Assembly: GCA_029204225.1 (NCBI GenBank)
Contig: CM055112.1
Span: forward strand, 31,291,996-31,355,995
Length of the DNA stretch: 64,000 nucleotides
Source: Diphasiastrum complanatum
Lineage: Eukaryota > Streptophyta > Lycopodiopsida > Lycopodiales > Lycopodiaceae
Direction: 5' to 3'
The position numbers and the translations under genes are program-made. This document shows positions 45,963 through 58,272 of the stretch, piece by piece (the first letter of the stretch is position 1; each line of letters opens with the position of its first letter). The notes under the pieces were generated by a model. The model ran no database searches, was not told the DNA's origin, and saw only the letters and a list, made by a program, of their open reading frames with translations.

Positions 45963-47374
45963 CGTAAATAGAAGTACTGAGAGCCTAACTAGAGGCAAAA
46001 AAGCAATGACTTAATTTATACAAGTATCCATGCCTGTTTTCGAGTGCTAGGATCTTGCCTGTCCTATCAACTACTTTGCATTGATCACATTCAAATTTTA
46101 CTTTATGTCCTAGATCTGTAATTCTGCTTATAGTACCTTCACCTTTAATAGCTTGTGTGCTATTATCGCCAAGGTGAATGTATTTGTTGGTACTGTAGGG
46201 TGTATAGGACTCGAAACAACCAATGAGGTTGGTCATATGTTGAGTGGCACCAAAATCCAGGAACCAAGAACTATCTTTGGATGCACCTTGATGGCAGGTC
46301 ATGAAAGCATCATGATCTGCTTCTTGAATGGATTGTGGAGCTTTTGTAGCTACATTGGCCACTTGATTTGAATATCCCTTGCTGTTGTTCTTTTCTTGTA
46401 GTATCCAGCAGTCTTGAATCTCGTGGTTGTTTCTCTTGTAGTATCTGTAGAATAGTCTCTTCTTAGTATGCAGATTTGACTGTCTTTTGTGTTGCATTGG
46501 TTTCTGGTCTTGCTTTGATTGCTTCGTGCCTTTCTTGTTCTTTTGTTTAGTCATGCCTTTGTTGGTGTACAAGGCATGAGAATCAACTGAGGAACTAGAG
46601 GCTTCATTCCTCCGCATGTCTACTTGAAACAACATCGCAATGACTCTTGAAAGAGTCAGCTCTGGATGCATCGTTATGATCATCACCCAGCTGTCATATG
46701 AGCTTGGCAAGCTAGTAGTTGTATTACTGCATCTTGAGTCTATGACAAATCCGACAACGGCCATTTGGTTAAGTAGGTTCTTGAACTGGTTAATGTGATT
46801 CTGTAGGGAATCACCATTTGCCATCTTGAGGGAGTAAAATTTCTTCTTGAGATGTAGCTTGGAAGCTATATCTCACACTTCATATAATTTTCTCAAGCTG
46901 TCCCAGACTTCTTTGGATGTCTGAGCTTCGAACACATGGCCGATCTGAGTATCCGAAATGTTGAGGATTATCAGCACAAATGCTCTGCTATCCTTTAGCT
47001 TCAATCTGGAGATTGTTGCGTCGCGGTTAGCTTCGGGTATCCCCTTTGCACCTGTAACAACGTCATACAACTCCTTAGCCATCAGCACAGTTCTCATTTT
47101 AAATTTCCACAGATGATAATTAGCTCCATCAAGCTTGTCCATGATAGGACTGGCTTTCCCTTGGGAATCCATGTGGAAGATTAGTCCAGGTGATAGGAGT
47201 AACTGTCAGTGACTTAAGTACAAAAATCTGGTGCTAAATTTCAGAACAAGAAGCCAATTACTCAATTGGCTTGTAGAGTCTTGTTTCTATGGAAGCTTAT
47301 TAGGCTATAGAAGTAGCTTTGAATGAAATTGATTAAAGAATCAAATAGGTTCTAATATCTTAGTTTTGGTACCA
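45963..47374 (-). pseudogene. Short copia element, gag-protease only
   Basis: Between two LTRs there is only 1.4 kb. On minus: Gag start at 47172 (MDSQGKASPIMDKLDGANYH, LYDVVTGAKGIP, TQIGHVFEAQTSKEVWD), stop, then 46824-45985 with Gag C-terminus (LQNHINQFKNLLNQM), a basic linker, a degenerate knuckle (FYRYYKRNNHEIQDCW, first cysteines lost), and protease/pre-integrase (SSWFLDFGATQHM, D-F-G active site; HGYLYKL). Integrase, RT and RNase H are gone. Two LTRs around a gag-only interior mean it was either deleted internally after insertion or moved as a non-autonomous element. No target site duplication is evident. Confidence 0.85.
47364..47374 (-). other. Primer binding site of the short copia element
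   Basis: On minus TGGTACCAAAA follows the LTR end CCGACA. The TGGTA start matches the initiator-Met type; the rest has diverged. Confidence 0.5.
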
Positions 47375-47986
47375 TGTCGGAGAATCAAAGGATCAGGACC
47401 TTCAATTCTCTCGGTGCGTGCACTACTGGTGACTTAGTAGGCGAACACAAAAATCTGATAATTTTAAAACCTTTAATGCGCGGTGGTGGCAGAAGTGAAG
47501 AGCAGATAGCCAGACAAAGCAATTAGATAGTCAGACAAATCATAGAAAAGCATAGCAGTATTTACACAAATCTCAACGCAGAACCAAACAGAGCTGTAAT
47601 CAAATTAAGTATAATGAAATATACAAGTCAATAATGCAGGTGAGCACAAAACAATAGCGGGCGTAACCGCGTGCTTCACAAGCTAATCACAATCTGTAAA
47701 GGTTAGGAACCTATTACTGACAATCTATTTGCAAGAAAGAATCAATGCGCGAAGGCATCTACAATGTCTGTCTCTAAATTACAAATCATACTCTGTTCTA
47801 TCTTCTACTGCATGTTGTGTGAATACTGAGATGGTATTCACTATATACATTTTTTTTTTTATAGGTATTCAGATGAAGAAGGTACAAAAGTGGTCGATCC
47901 ATCCATGGGAGATCGTGGGTGGCTGTTGTTGTTGTTAAATCTGATTGCACAATGCATAGAACAAGCGTGAGGAGGCTGTGATGTCA
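47375..47986 (-). repeat. 5' LTR of the short copia element
   Basis: Pairs with 45383-45962. In plus orientation it starts TGTCGG and may end ATGTCA (TG...CA). The last ten bases are not shared with the other LTR, so the edge is approximate. Confidence 0.75.
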
Positions 47987-48152
47987 GGCTTCGCTAAAAT
48001 TCACGTTGATGAAAATTCAAAAATTGCGACACTCTATCCAATGCCTTAGAAAAAATCATTTGTAAGGTTTGTAAGACAATGTAAGACAATGTCGCAGTTT
48101 TTGCTTGTCATAAAATGCGTCGACAAATGCAGTAACAAATAATCTATTGATA

Positions 48153-48280
48153 CCAACGAATCTACGTGAACTAAGAGGTTTCTTAGGACATGTTGGTTAT
48201 TATTGAAGATTTATCCAGAATCATGCCTATATTGCTGCAGCCCTTACACAGTTACTTAAGAAGTACGTTGTGCTTTTTAA
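48153..48280 (+). pseudogene. Ty3/gypsy RT/RNase H junction scrap
   Basis: The frame reads PTNLRELRGFLGHVGYY, stop, RFIQNHAYIAAALTQLLKK: the conserved block after the gypsy RT (pattern FLGLTGYYRRFI...PLTQLLKK). Nothing else of this element is seen. The family cannot be assigned further. Confidence 0.8.
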
Positions 48281-48289
48281 TCTATAATC

Positions 48290-49135
48290 ATAAACACTCC
48301 ATCCATGTCTTGAACTATGGATAGTAATGTAACTGCTTGTTTGCACTCTTCACTCTCAATATCCCTGCAATATTGAACCTCATGATTACTGCATTTGCAA
48401 TACTTATAATACATCTTCTTCTTTGACTATGGAGTCGATAATTGCTCTTAAATCTGTGTTGACTTCTGATAGATACATATTGCTTTGAGCCTTTTTTCTT
48501 CTGACATTTAGCACATTTTGTTTTATATATAGAGCATGTGATACAAGATTTGAAAAGCTATTTGAGCTTATTCGATTGTCTTCTTGCAACAACATAGCGA
48601 TTACTCTTGAGAAAGTTAAATTTGAGTGTGTCATTATGATCATCACCCAGTTTTTGCATGCAGAAGACAAACTTGATAACAATGTGATGATTAAGTCTTG
48701 AGCATCAATAGTTGATTTGACAACTGCCATCTGCTACAAGAGATTCTTAAGCTGGTTAATGTGATTCTAAAGAGAATCACCATAGGACATCTTGAATGAG
48801 AAGAATTTCCTTTTGAGATGCAGCTTCGAAGTCATGTCCCTCACATCACATAGTGCACTCAAGATGTCCCATACTTCTTTAGAAGTCTGAGCTTCGGATA
48901 CATGGCCAATTTGTGTATCTGATATAATGAGAATGATTAGCAGGATGCTTTGCAATCCTCTGATTTGGAGTTCGTTGTGTCATCTTCAAGATTTACATCG
49001 ACTCCTTTGACAACATCCCAGAGCTCATTGGCAATTAGTAAGGTCTTCATCTTAAATTTTCACAATTGATAATTGGATTCATTTAGCTTGTCTGAAGTGA
49101 GACTAGCTTTGCTTTGTGATTCAATTTGAAAGCAC
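48290..49135 (-). pseudogene. Ty1/copia gag relic
   Basis: Minus-strand frames 48955-48767 (SDTQIGHVSEAQTSKEVWD, MTSKLHLKRKFFSF) and 48730-48404 (ITLLSSL, NWVMIIMTHSNLTFSRVIAM) give Gag without a start. It is the inverted counterpart of 31790-32560. The 5' end (TCACAAAGCAAAGCTAGTCT) is the same as at 31.8 kb. Confidence 0.8.
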
Positions 49136-49189
49136 AATAACACATCACAGAGATAACGATGTACGCCTCCAATGGATAACGACTTATGC

Positions 49190-49330
49190 CTAAAATTTTA
49201 TAATTCATTGCAATTCGACGAGTCGGAATCTGACGCTAATGTTCGATGTTCAACAAATTCTCGTAGCAAGTAACTTTTGAAATTGTCGTCGCATTCTGAC
49301 ATGTCGAATTCTGACACGCACAAGTGAATC
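49190..49330. repeat. TCCGAC/TCTGAC motif-rich stretch
   Basis: Contains GAGTCGGAATCTGACG and GCATTCTGACATGTCGAATTC, resembling the repeat at the window's first 200 bases. No open frame of note. Confidence 0.4.
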
Positions 49331-49599
49331 TATATCAACAGGTCTAGGGTCTAAGAACTAGGATAAAATTTATAGTTAGAAGAGGACAGAGTACGAGGGT
49401 CGCCTCTATTTTTGAGAGTAGGTGTACATGTGTGAGAATCATTTTGAGATTTACAAGTCAATTTATTTAATTCCACTTTAATCTCTTTCAATAAGTCCTT
49501 CTTGATATCTTGGGTAGATCTATATAGATTCCAAACCCTTACTTTAAACTGAATAAACCTATTTTTAATCAGATCTACGAATATTTTACAATTTGAAGA

Positions 49600-50227
49600 G
49601 TGTTCTAGCTATAACGGTATAGGGTAAAGGATAAGAGATCTAGGGATCTAGAGTAAGGGTAAGGAGTTTTTGATTTACGGCAACGACTTTAGAGTAAGAA
49701 ATCTAGAAAAAGGGATTTAGAATAAGTGGTATTTGGGATTTTGGGTTTATTCTATAGAGCAAGGAGATTGGAGTTTAGAGTCTAAGGGTTAGAATAAGGA
49801 GTTTGAAATTTAGGGTTTAGGGTTTGGAGTCCAGGGTTTAGATAAGCAGTAAAAGGTTTGGTTTGCAATGTAAAGTTTAAAATAAGAGGCTTTCAGGTTA
49901 GGCCTGGGGGTAGGGTTTAGGAAAAGGGGTTTAGGACTAGAGAACTAAAGCTTAAATAAAGGGTTTTGGATTTAGGATTTAGGGCTTTTTGTCTAGGGTT
50001 TAGGTTAAGTTCATACGAAGGAGGTTGCAATTTAAGATAAGAATTTTTGGGGGTAGGATTTAGGGTAAGGGATGTAGGAAAAAGGCTTAAGGGTAAGAAT
50101 AAGGATGTTTCTTGATCTTGGGTAGGGGATACAGGAAAATGAGTTGTGAGCTTCATGCTTAGAATTTGAGGTAAGGATTTTGGAGCTTATGATTCAAGGT
50201 AAGAAGTTTGGAGTTTAGGGTATAGGG
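49600..50227 (+). repeat. Degenerate TTTAGGG-like array
   Basis: Dense imperfect units (TTTAGGGTTTAGGGTTTGG, GGGATTTAGG, AAGGAGTTT), longer than the stretch at 33300. Minus-strand open frames inside it are low-complexity artefacts. Too degenerate and too internal to be an active telomere. Confidence 0.6.
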
Positions 50228-50335
50228 TTTAAAATAACCCTCAAATTTTTCAAATTTCACTTTACGTAATAAAGTTTTTGGAAACAATCATTGCAATCGT
50301 GGAATTATTGGAAAATGTCGCAACACCTTGGGTTT
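50228..50335 (-). pseudogene. Short CACTA-related scrap
   Basis: AATAACCCTCAAATTTTTCA and GTGGAATTATTGGAAAAT match 59308-59425, where a CACTA transposase fragment is recognisable. Only the less conserved part is present here, so the assignment rests on that match. Confidence 0.5.
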
Positions 50336-50512
50336 AGGATTTGGGATTTAGGGCTATGAATCTTAAAATTAAAATTAAGATATCCAAATCAAACATCATA
50401 TCTAAAGTCTTGTTCCAAGTATTTTTGTTAATTGCACCATGAAATAAAAAACACAATAAGTTGATATTAAATGTAACATATCATGGTAGGATTCATGCAT
50501 TAACTCGACTAG

Positions 50513-53500
50513 ATGCATCAATTGACTAGAAAACCTGTTCCCATTGAATATATAAAATCACATCACACAATCACCATAGCCACTCCTCACAAACTCTCAA
50601 AGATGGCACAACAAAAGCTAATAGATTACAAAGAGAAAATTGTACATATAGTAAAGCCCCAACATGCATGGGCTCCGACAAGTGTCAACTCACTGAAATA
50701 GGCAGCTGTCTAACTAATATGCCCAACATGGGCTAAAAGACTGACAAACTTAGGACATGCCCATGAGTATAGCACATGCCATAAAAAATACATTGTACAG
50801 ACTAATTTCCCTACGTGTGGCTACCCAGCTAACCCAAGTAGTCATCTACGGGACAAGTGCCCGACTGATATAATGATAGTGGGTCACGTCCCAATACTAC
50901 TGAAAATAGTAAACTGACTAACTGTACAGTTATTACAATATCATATTTGAAGCTTATAATAATGAATTAGATCAAAACTGATTTCTAACTCTTTCCCTTA
51001 AGCTCAAATGTGATAAGAGTGAAAAACAATATTTTGTAGCAATGTCTGGAGTGTCCAAAAGATGCTATGCATGTCCTGCTACTCTATACTTGACTCACGC
51101 TCAAGCACACCAACAAACCACCAGGTTTGACTCACAAAGTGTCATGCAAACACAATGCTCATACAAAGAGTCTACCATACTTTTGACCAACTGACTCATC
51201 CCCATCCAACACACAAGTGGACCACATGAGCGACATGGCTCAAACTGAGGAGATCTCACTGCCACCACGAGACTTACATCCTCCATCTAACTAGGTTGAC
51301 ATCCTATCAGACACTTACAAGCACAAACCTGTAAAGCTGACATAAACCTGAGGAAATCTTCTGCCACCATAAGATTGTACCCTCACCAAATAGACAACTA
51401 GTAGACAATGACAAGTCAACGAGCATCAAATGATTACTTTAATTCTAACGTAGCAAATGCACAATCACACAAAACTTAGACTCAGATCTAGACTCCCTAT
51501 GACAAGGTAACATGCAAGTACACATTCATGCAAACCAATACGAATACGTCAAATACATGACCAGACTTGGGAAAACTATGGTATCTTGTCGTACCACAAC
51601 CTGTCACCTGTAGATCTACTGCTGCTACGCCACTGGTCACCAAATCAGGTCCTTAACCATGGCCTACACCTATACCAATATGCCCTCATGTCCAAGCATA
51701 TCACATAGATGTCCTCATACATCATCCAAGATCAACCATCTCGAACCAATGAAAGCTCCAAGCCTCATCTATGATGTATCTCCCAAACAAAACCATGCTC
51801 CAAGATGCTTTGCCTTGACATCCTGTCCAATAAGCCCTGAAAGCTGATCCCCATCCATTCTCCATGCTCCAAGCACAAGAGTCTATCAAGAACTCACTGA
51901 ATGAATGTACACAAACCTCACCATAGGCTATACTTGAGCAGCTCGCCCATCTCCCAAAGACCTCCCCATTGAAGCCAATGTCCAAAACTAGCCCCCTCTT
52001 GTAATGCCAACCTGTACTCCCAAATGAGCACACCATGAAGTCCTCTCCATCACTGTCCCCTCCAGTAGATTGCTAGCAGACCACTCACCACAATGTTTGC
52101 CCTCTGATCACACCCCGTGCGATCTCCATCCGCTCTCTAGCCTAGAGTTAACTCCCAAAGCTTCACGCTTTGCCCTTTTACATTTGCAGCTACCTGATTC
52201 CATCATGAATCCCACCTGTAAGTCTTGTCCATCAAATGACTCAAGTCCAATATAAAATAGCTCTCCCCTGATGATCATCTCATGTCATCCTACAGTGGTA
52301 TCCCTACTAGGTATCCCAATGCCATCCCTGATCACAAAGATCTGAGCATCTACCCTATAGTGCCCACCTGTATTCCCCAAATCTAGCTCCAAGCTGCTCC
52401 TATGAATAGTTCAAAACCACTCCCTGAGAATACACTGAGATGTGAACTCCAAAGCCACCATCAATTCCCTCACATAATTGTGCATACCAATATCCCTCCA
52501 AGTGAGTCTGTGAGATCTTCCATGGCCCAAACCAAACGATCTGCACCCTACTATGAGAGTGTTCCTCCAAAACACTACTTGACATTGGTTGGGTCAAACC
52601 CCAAGAGTTGAACTTGATCACGAGAATTTTTCACCCGCAACCGGCATACCATGCCTATGATTGCTTGCCCTCTCAAAATTGTGACCAATCATGAGTAGTC
52701 ACGCTGCCAAACTGCATTTTAGTCACCAAAACTAGCTTTCTCCACACAATTCCACTACCATTCATCCCCATACTGCATTTACCACTTCCAAAAACCTTGA
52801 TACCCTGTCAGAAGTAAGCAATAATGATTCAAAAGTGATTATGCCTCATTGTACCACCCTGTAGCTGGTTTCACAAGCCAAAAATTGCTCCAAATTTGGA
52901 CCTATGATACTCAAATGGCGAATGTAGCCCATCACTAGGTCACCTGCACTCCGCTCAATAGAATGTTGATGAAAACTCCCCCAAACACGTTTCTCCCTGC
53001 TCTGCGATCTCACTCTGTCTGCTGGCTCTGCCAGTTTCAGGGGGTCATTGTGGCCCAAGGATGGCCAAAATAGGTGCCTTCTAGCCAAGGATAGGACCTT
53101 CGACAAAATTAGCTTGCAAAATAACTGGTTTTTCGTTTTGGAGATTCTTAATGAAGTGAAGTTCACTTTGAGCTTCAGGTCCCTTCACTGCATTTCTTTT
53201 GAAGATTTTTAATGGGAATTCTTAAGAACTGGCCTTCAAGTTTTCATAGGCCCTTTCAAATGCATCCATGCCATTGCTTAGCATCTTATGGCCCACGTTG
53301 CTCCTTGAGAAGTCAATCTCAAGCGTCCATCACGATGGCACCCGATCCTACAGTTCAAATGCTCTCTGTGCACTGAACTCATTTCTTATATGCACCAAAA
53401 GCTCACGGCCGCCAGCTGCTCCTACGGATTGGAGCACGTGACACCTTCTCTCTTTCTTCCTCCCTTCTAAACTCTCTCCAAGGTTTTACAGCTATGGAGA

Positions 53501-54451
53501 CTGATCTGATTGCAGCCCTTTGGTTAGGTTCACATAAACTATTGCTATTTACAAATCTAAAATAGGTTGCCTGCAGTGGAAGATCCATGCCTTTTGACCC
53601 TACAAACCCTAGCCAACAAAGAAAGGAGATTTCTTGGGCTTTTCTCAGCCTTTTGTTGAGCTTGTTCTTGCAGCTACCACCACCACAAAGGTCGCCCTAC
53701 CTTTGGTGTTCTGAGGCAATTTACGGCTTCTTGATTGGTGCTCAATTGACCACAAATCGTTTTTCTGAGAAAGCCTTCAATAGCTCATAGAATCTAAAAT
53801 TTTTGCAATTTTCTCATATTTCCACCCAATATGCTCCTTCAAATTTCTATGGCTCTCTATCACTGCTCTTTGCAGACCCCTTAATGTTCTTGAGATCACA
53901 GTACATTGGGTCTATAAATGGTAGATCTCCTATGGCCTTCTTAATGGTATCTCTCAGTGATATGTAGGAATTTAACTCCCCATAACTGGAAGTATTCATA
54001 TTTATTGCTCTTCAATGAAAATCATGCATAAGAGTGCTATAACAAGACTACCATGTAGGATCAAAAATTTCCTCACTAATGCTTCTTGCTCACATGCATT
54101 GTTCAGAAGTTTCTTAATTTTTTTCGCACATTGCCTTTCCTTGCTTAAAGAAATTCTTACCCATTGTTTTCTCTCATATCAATCATCTTCAATCCAGTCT
54201 ATCTGGTTCAGGGATAGTTGCATGTGCATACGAGTTGTCCTCGTCATGATTTAATTCTTATTATATGGTAGTGTGTTCCAACCATCATAAGTTTAATCCT
54301 TACTCCTGTGTTCCAAGGAGATGAGGGTTATTTGCATTAACTAACTCAAAGAGACGTCCACCCGATACACTTAGCAATTTATAGCTATTGCACTATTTTC
54401 TTGAAACTTGATTTCTTTTCAAACTGAAAAACTTTCTAAAATGCAGCCACG
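50513..54451 (-). mobile_element. Repeat C, copy 2 with complete LTR
   Basis: Minus orientation. The LTR spans about 51000 down to 50513 and the polypurine tract (GCTTAAGGGAAAG) lies just above 51000. The internal region to 54451 matches copy 1 closely, with about 220 bp extra (52727-52949). Frames 52036-51722, 53587-53790 and 54015-54254 parallel those in copy 1, but near-identity of the whole DNA means this is not evidence for selection. No retrotransposon protein motif was found over 3.4 kb. Confidence 0.7.
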
Positions 54452-55289
54452 CACACTCAACACTTCATTCATAGAATGATTGGCAAAACTTTGAGATAAC
54501 TTCTAATTGTGAAAACAAGAGATATAAACCTGGGACTTTAGTGCTTCATAACACATACATTTCATACTTGATTCCCTTAAAGACATATAACAATCTCTAA
54601 TAGCATATAGCCCATGTGTTTTTTGAATATTGTACAAACTCATCATTTAATCTATCATCAAAAAGGGTATGAATACTCACATAAAGTATTCACATTCCAA
54701 GGAAAATCAAAGGCTCATAGAAAACTATGATGAACTAGTGCCATATGCCTACAACACATAATCATAACATATCTCAAAGAGTTTACTCGCTTGTATTAAC
54801 AACTTGAAAAGAGTCTCGGTTCTTCCTCCAGCTCAAGCTTATGGAAAATCAGAAACCAATCGAACATCTTGAAGATGTGCCTTGTTTGTTATTGTCAAAG
54901 CCTTGCACTCAACGTCATTGGTTAGATGTCATGTTGGCCACTCATTCTTTGCTTCGAATTCTCATCCAACAAGTTCATATATGATGTGTTGCTTGCACAA
55001 GTAGTAATTAGGAGCTGATCCCCTGACTACTAAAATGCTTCAAGTAGCAACTAGTAGAAAGCCCTCTCAAGTGAAATATGGATCTCAATGTATAGCCATA
55101 AGAAGGACTACCAAGATTGGCTCAAAACCAAGGACATGATGTTTGATTGGGTGTGTTAGGCCCTTAGAGAAGCCTCGACAAACAACCAGCAAGTAACAGA
55201 GAGAGAGCAAGAATATGCAAGGGGGTGCAATTTACATATAAGCTATGATGATCATCATTCACATATTAATTAAAACATTTGTCAACTAG
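54452..55289. other. No recognisable gene
   Basis: Unique AT-rich DNA between repeats C and A. No open frame of note and no motif. Confidence 0.4.
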
Positions 55290-56385
55290 AAAGTGACAAC
55301 AATATGAACTATTATATCCTACATCCTTACAATGTGTTTCACAAAAAAAACAACACATTGATTGGCTAGTAGAATGAAATACATTGACCTATACATGGGC
55401 TCACACGTAGATTCCTTTAATAGTTGCTTGGTTGTTGGAAGGACAAAGGTTTTGACAAGTGCTGCTGGAATTGAAATTCCTAAACAAGAGACTTTTCCAT
55501 GTGCAGTCAAGATTGGTAAGGTTCCCTACACGATGGCAAATGATTGAAAAAGAGAAGACACCCCTTTAGTCGATTATTGAGCTTTCAACTATTGGCATCA
55601 ACACCTGAATCCACAATTTGTTTGGTGAATATTGAAACGTAATGTGGATGAAAAGAGATACATCGCGTAAGCAAGTGATCAGGATTAGAGCATATATAAA
55701 CCAAAACTTGAAAAGATAACCTATTGTTTTTTTGAGGCTGATGGATAAAAGGTAAAAATTTGCTTACCAAGCACACATCCATCGCATCAAAACTAGACCA
55801 ATTGTCTTTTTCCCTTTTGAACTACCAAAATGTACACAAAACACATTTCTTGCTAGTGTGAACCAAGTTGCCTCAAAAAAGAAAGATTTCCCAAGTCCTC
55901 CTTATTTATGTAAAGCAAGAAAAGCTTCTCTTATAGATTCATCTTGGCCTTCAACAACATATGTACATCTCCAATCCCATGTCCTCCATCTTATTCAAAA
56001 TCTAACATTTCAGGCTTTAAATGACCTCCTTTTTTTTTCCCAAAATTCACTACAACAAGACACGTGATTTTGTGCTTTTTTTGAGCATTTTTTATTAAGA
56101 TAGAATTTAAAATGAGTCATGGGAGGAGCGGAAAGCTCAATCGTCGAGTTCGTCATTTGGCCTTAGTATAAGCCTTGCAAATTTTAACATATTTTTCAAA
56201 GATTTATAGGGAGGGTTATAGGAAGGGTTATACAGAGGGTTATAGAGAGGGTTAGTATAGGGAGGGTCAAGCAGGCCAAGAGGAATTCCTAAATACTTTG
56301 TTCATCGAGGGTAATACTGTGACTAATGGAAAAAAGGCCCCTTCGGTATAAACCATGGTATAAAACATAATGTAAATGCATCTCA
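55290..56385 (+). repeat. Repeat A, copy 2, non-coding half
   Basis: Matches 5070-6120. The exon-like frame at 55362-55547 (GSHVDSFNSCLVVGRTKVLT, AAGIEIPKQETFPCAVKI) runs into GTAAGG, a donor-like sequence. A second frame at 55858 onward (FPSPPYLCKA, SSWPSTTYVHLQSHVLHLIQ) is also shared. Neither belongs to a family I know. They could be captured host exons. Confidence 0.7.
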
Positions 56386-58272
56386 CTTTTGCTCATTAGT
56401 GTAGGACAGCTGTTTGATAATGGATTGGATGTCAAATTTTATATTGACAAGTGTGTAATCTCAAGGGAGAGTGAAATGATAGGTAGAGGATCTAGAGTTG
56501 GAAAGTTGTACAAGCTAGATTCTAGGGAGAGTGCTAACATTTATGATGTTGCTTATGAGACCAAGGTTCATCAGGAGGACCTATGAAATAAGAGATTGGG
56601 ACATCTCAATTTCAAGGCTATGCAATCTATGGTCAAGGAAGGAAAAGTAGTTGGACTACCAAAAACACTTTCAAAGGAGCTTCAACCTTGTGAAGCTTGT
56701 GTTTTGGCAAAATCACATAGGAGACCTTTTCTGAGATCCAACATCAAAACTCAACATCCATTTGAACTCGTGCACTCTGATGTTCATGTCTCTTCAAGCA
56801 AGAGCAAAGGAGGAGCAAATTGCTTTGTTTCTTTCATAGATGATTACACAAGATATTCTTGGATCTACATGCTATCTTCTAAAGCCATGGTTTATGATGT
56901 CTTTCTTACTTTCAAAGCTTATGTATAAAAGTAGTTTTATTTCAAGTTAAAAGCTTTGAGAAGTGATAGTGGCGGTGAATATACCTCTACTGTGAGCAAG
57001 AGGGTATATAGAGATAATTTTCTTGTTCTTATACTCCTCAAAAAAATGGAGTTGCTGAAAGAAAAAATAGACCATTATGTGAATTTGCAAAAGCCATTAG
57101 GCTAGAAGCATCTCTACCTAAAGAATTTTGGGGAGAAGTAGTTGCATGTGCAAATTATCTTTGTATTAGGCTTCCTAATCTTGCTATAGAAGGAAGAACA
57201 CCATTTGCGATGTTGTACAAGAAAAAGCACTTCAATCCAAGAAATGGGTTGAAGCAATGACGCTCGAGTTTGAAGCCTTGATGTCAAACCACGCATGTGA
57301 GCTTCTGGAGCAAGCTAACAACATGCATGTCATTGGATGTAAGTGGGTATTCAGGATCAAGTACAACAATGATGGATCCATCAGCAAATTCAATGCAAGA
57401 CTTTGTGCCAAAGGTTACTCTTGAATCAAAGGTCTTGACTATGAAGACACTTTTGCAGCTATTGCAAAAATGGTAACTATAAGAATTCTCATTTCTCTTG
57501 CATGTTATCAAAATTGGAGGATGTTTCAACTTGATGTTTCTAATGCCTTTTTCAATGGTTACCTTGAGGAGGAGATCTACATGGAGCAACCACCTGGATT
57601 TGTGAAAGTTGGTGAAGAATCAAAAGTTTGTCTTTTGTTCGAAAGTCTCTATGACCTAAAACAAGCACCAAGGTCTTGGTATACAATGCTCAACTCCTTT
57701 CTCATATCACTCGGATTTCGTGTTAGTGAATATGACCCTTCATTGTATATTAAGTTTGTAAATAAAAATCTGGTTATTCTTCTCATCTATGTAGATGATA
57801 TCATTCTTAGTGGAAATAATGAGGAGCTAGTTGAAGAAACTAAGTATGCACTTGGTAGTGGATTTCAGATGCAAGATCTAGGAGTTCTTCACTACATTTT
57901 AGGCCTAGAAATTGACTTTTGGAAAGAACATGCTTTCATAAGTCAAAGTAGATATGCACTTTCCATGCTTAAGAAATTTCAAATGGAAAACTATAAAGGC
58001 ATAGATACACCAATGGAGCACATTGTAAAAGTTCCTATGAAAGATGATGAAAGATCCTTTGAGGACATCACTCTTTATAGGAGTATTATTGGCTCACTTA
58101 TATGGTTAACTGTGACAAGGTATGATCTAAGCTTTAGTGTGCATAAGTTATGCCAACACATGCAGGATCCAAAGAAATATCATTGGAAGTTGGCTAAAAG
58201 AATCTTGAGATATGTATCTTCTACCTTAGACTTTGGATTGATCTACAACTCTCTCCTAGCAAATATTGTCTG
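56386..58272 (+). pseudogene. Ty1/copia pre-integrase, integrase and RT relic (repeat A, copy 2)
   Basis: Plus-strand order: pre-integrase (GKLYKLDSRESANIYDV, stop, RLGHLNFKAMQSMVKEG), integrase zinc finger (CEACVLAKSHRRPF), integrase core (ELVHSDV, FVSFIDDYTRYSWIYM, ALRSDSGGEY), then AIRLEASLPKEFWGE and GRTPFAMLYKKK. At about 57223 the integrase C-terminus is deleted and RT begins (KKWVEAMTLEFEALMSN). RT continues: RMFQLDVSNAFFNG, YMEQPPGFVKVGEE, SLYDLKQAPRSWY, LLIYVDDIILSG, LGVLHYILGLEID, then the RNase H start (YLSF-like region, AKRILRYVSSTLDFGL) before ending at 58272. Several stops break it, but the RT frame 57470-58273 is open for 267 residues. Confidence 0.9.

Noticed and set aside
49917-50156. 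79-codon minus frame in the TTTAGGG-like stretch
   Set aside because: Product of the repeat unit itself (LNPNP-type peptides).
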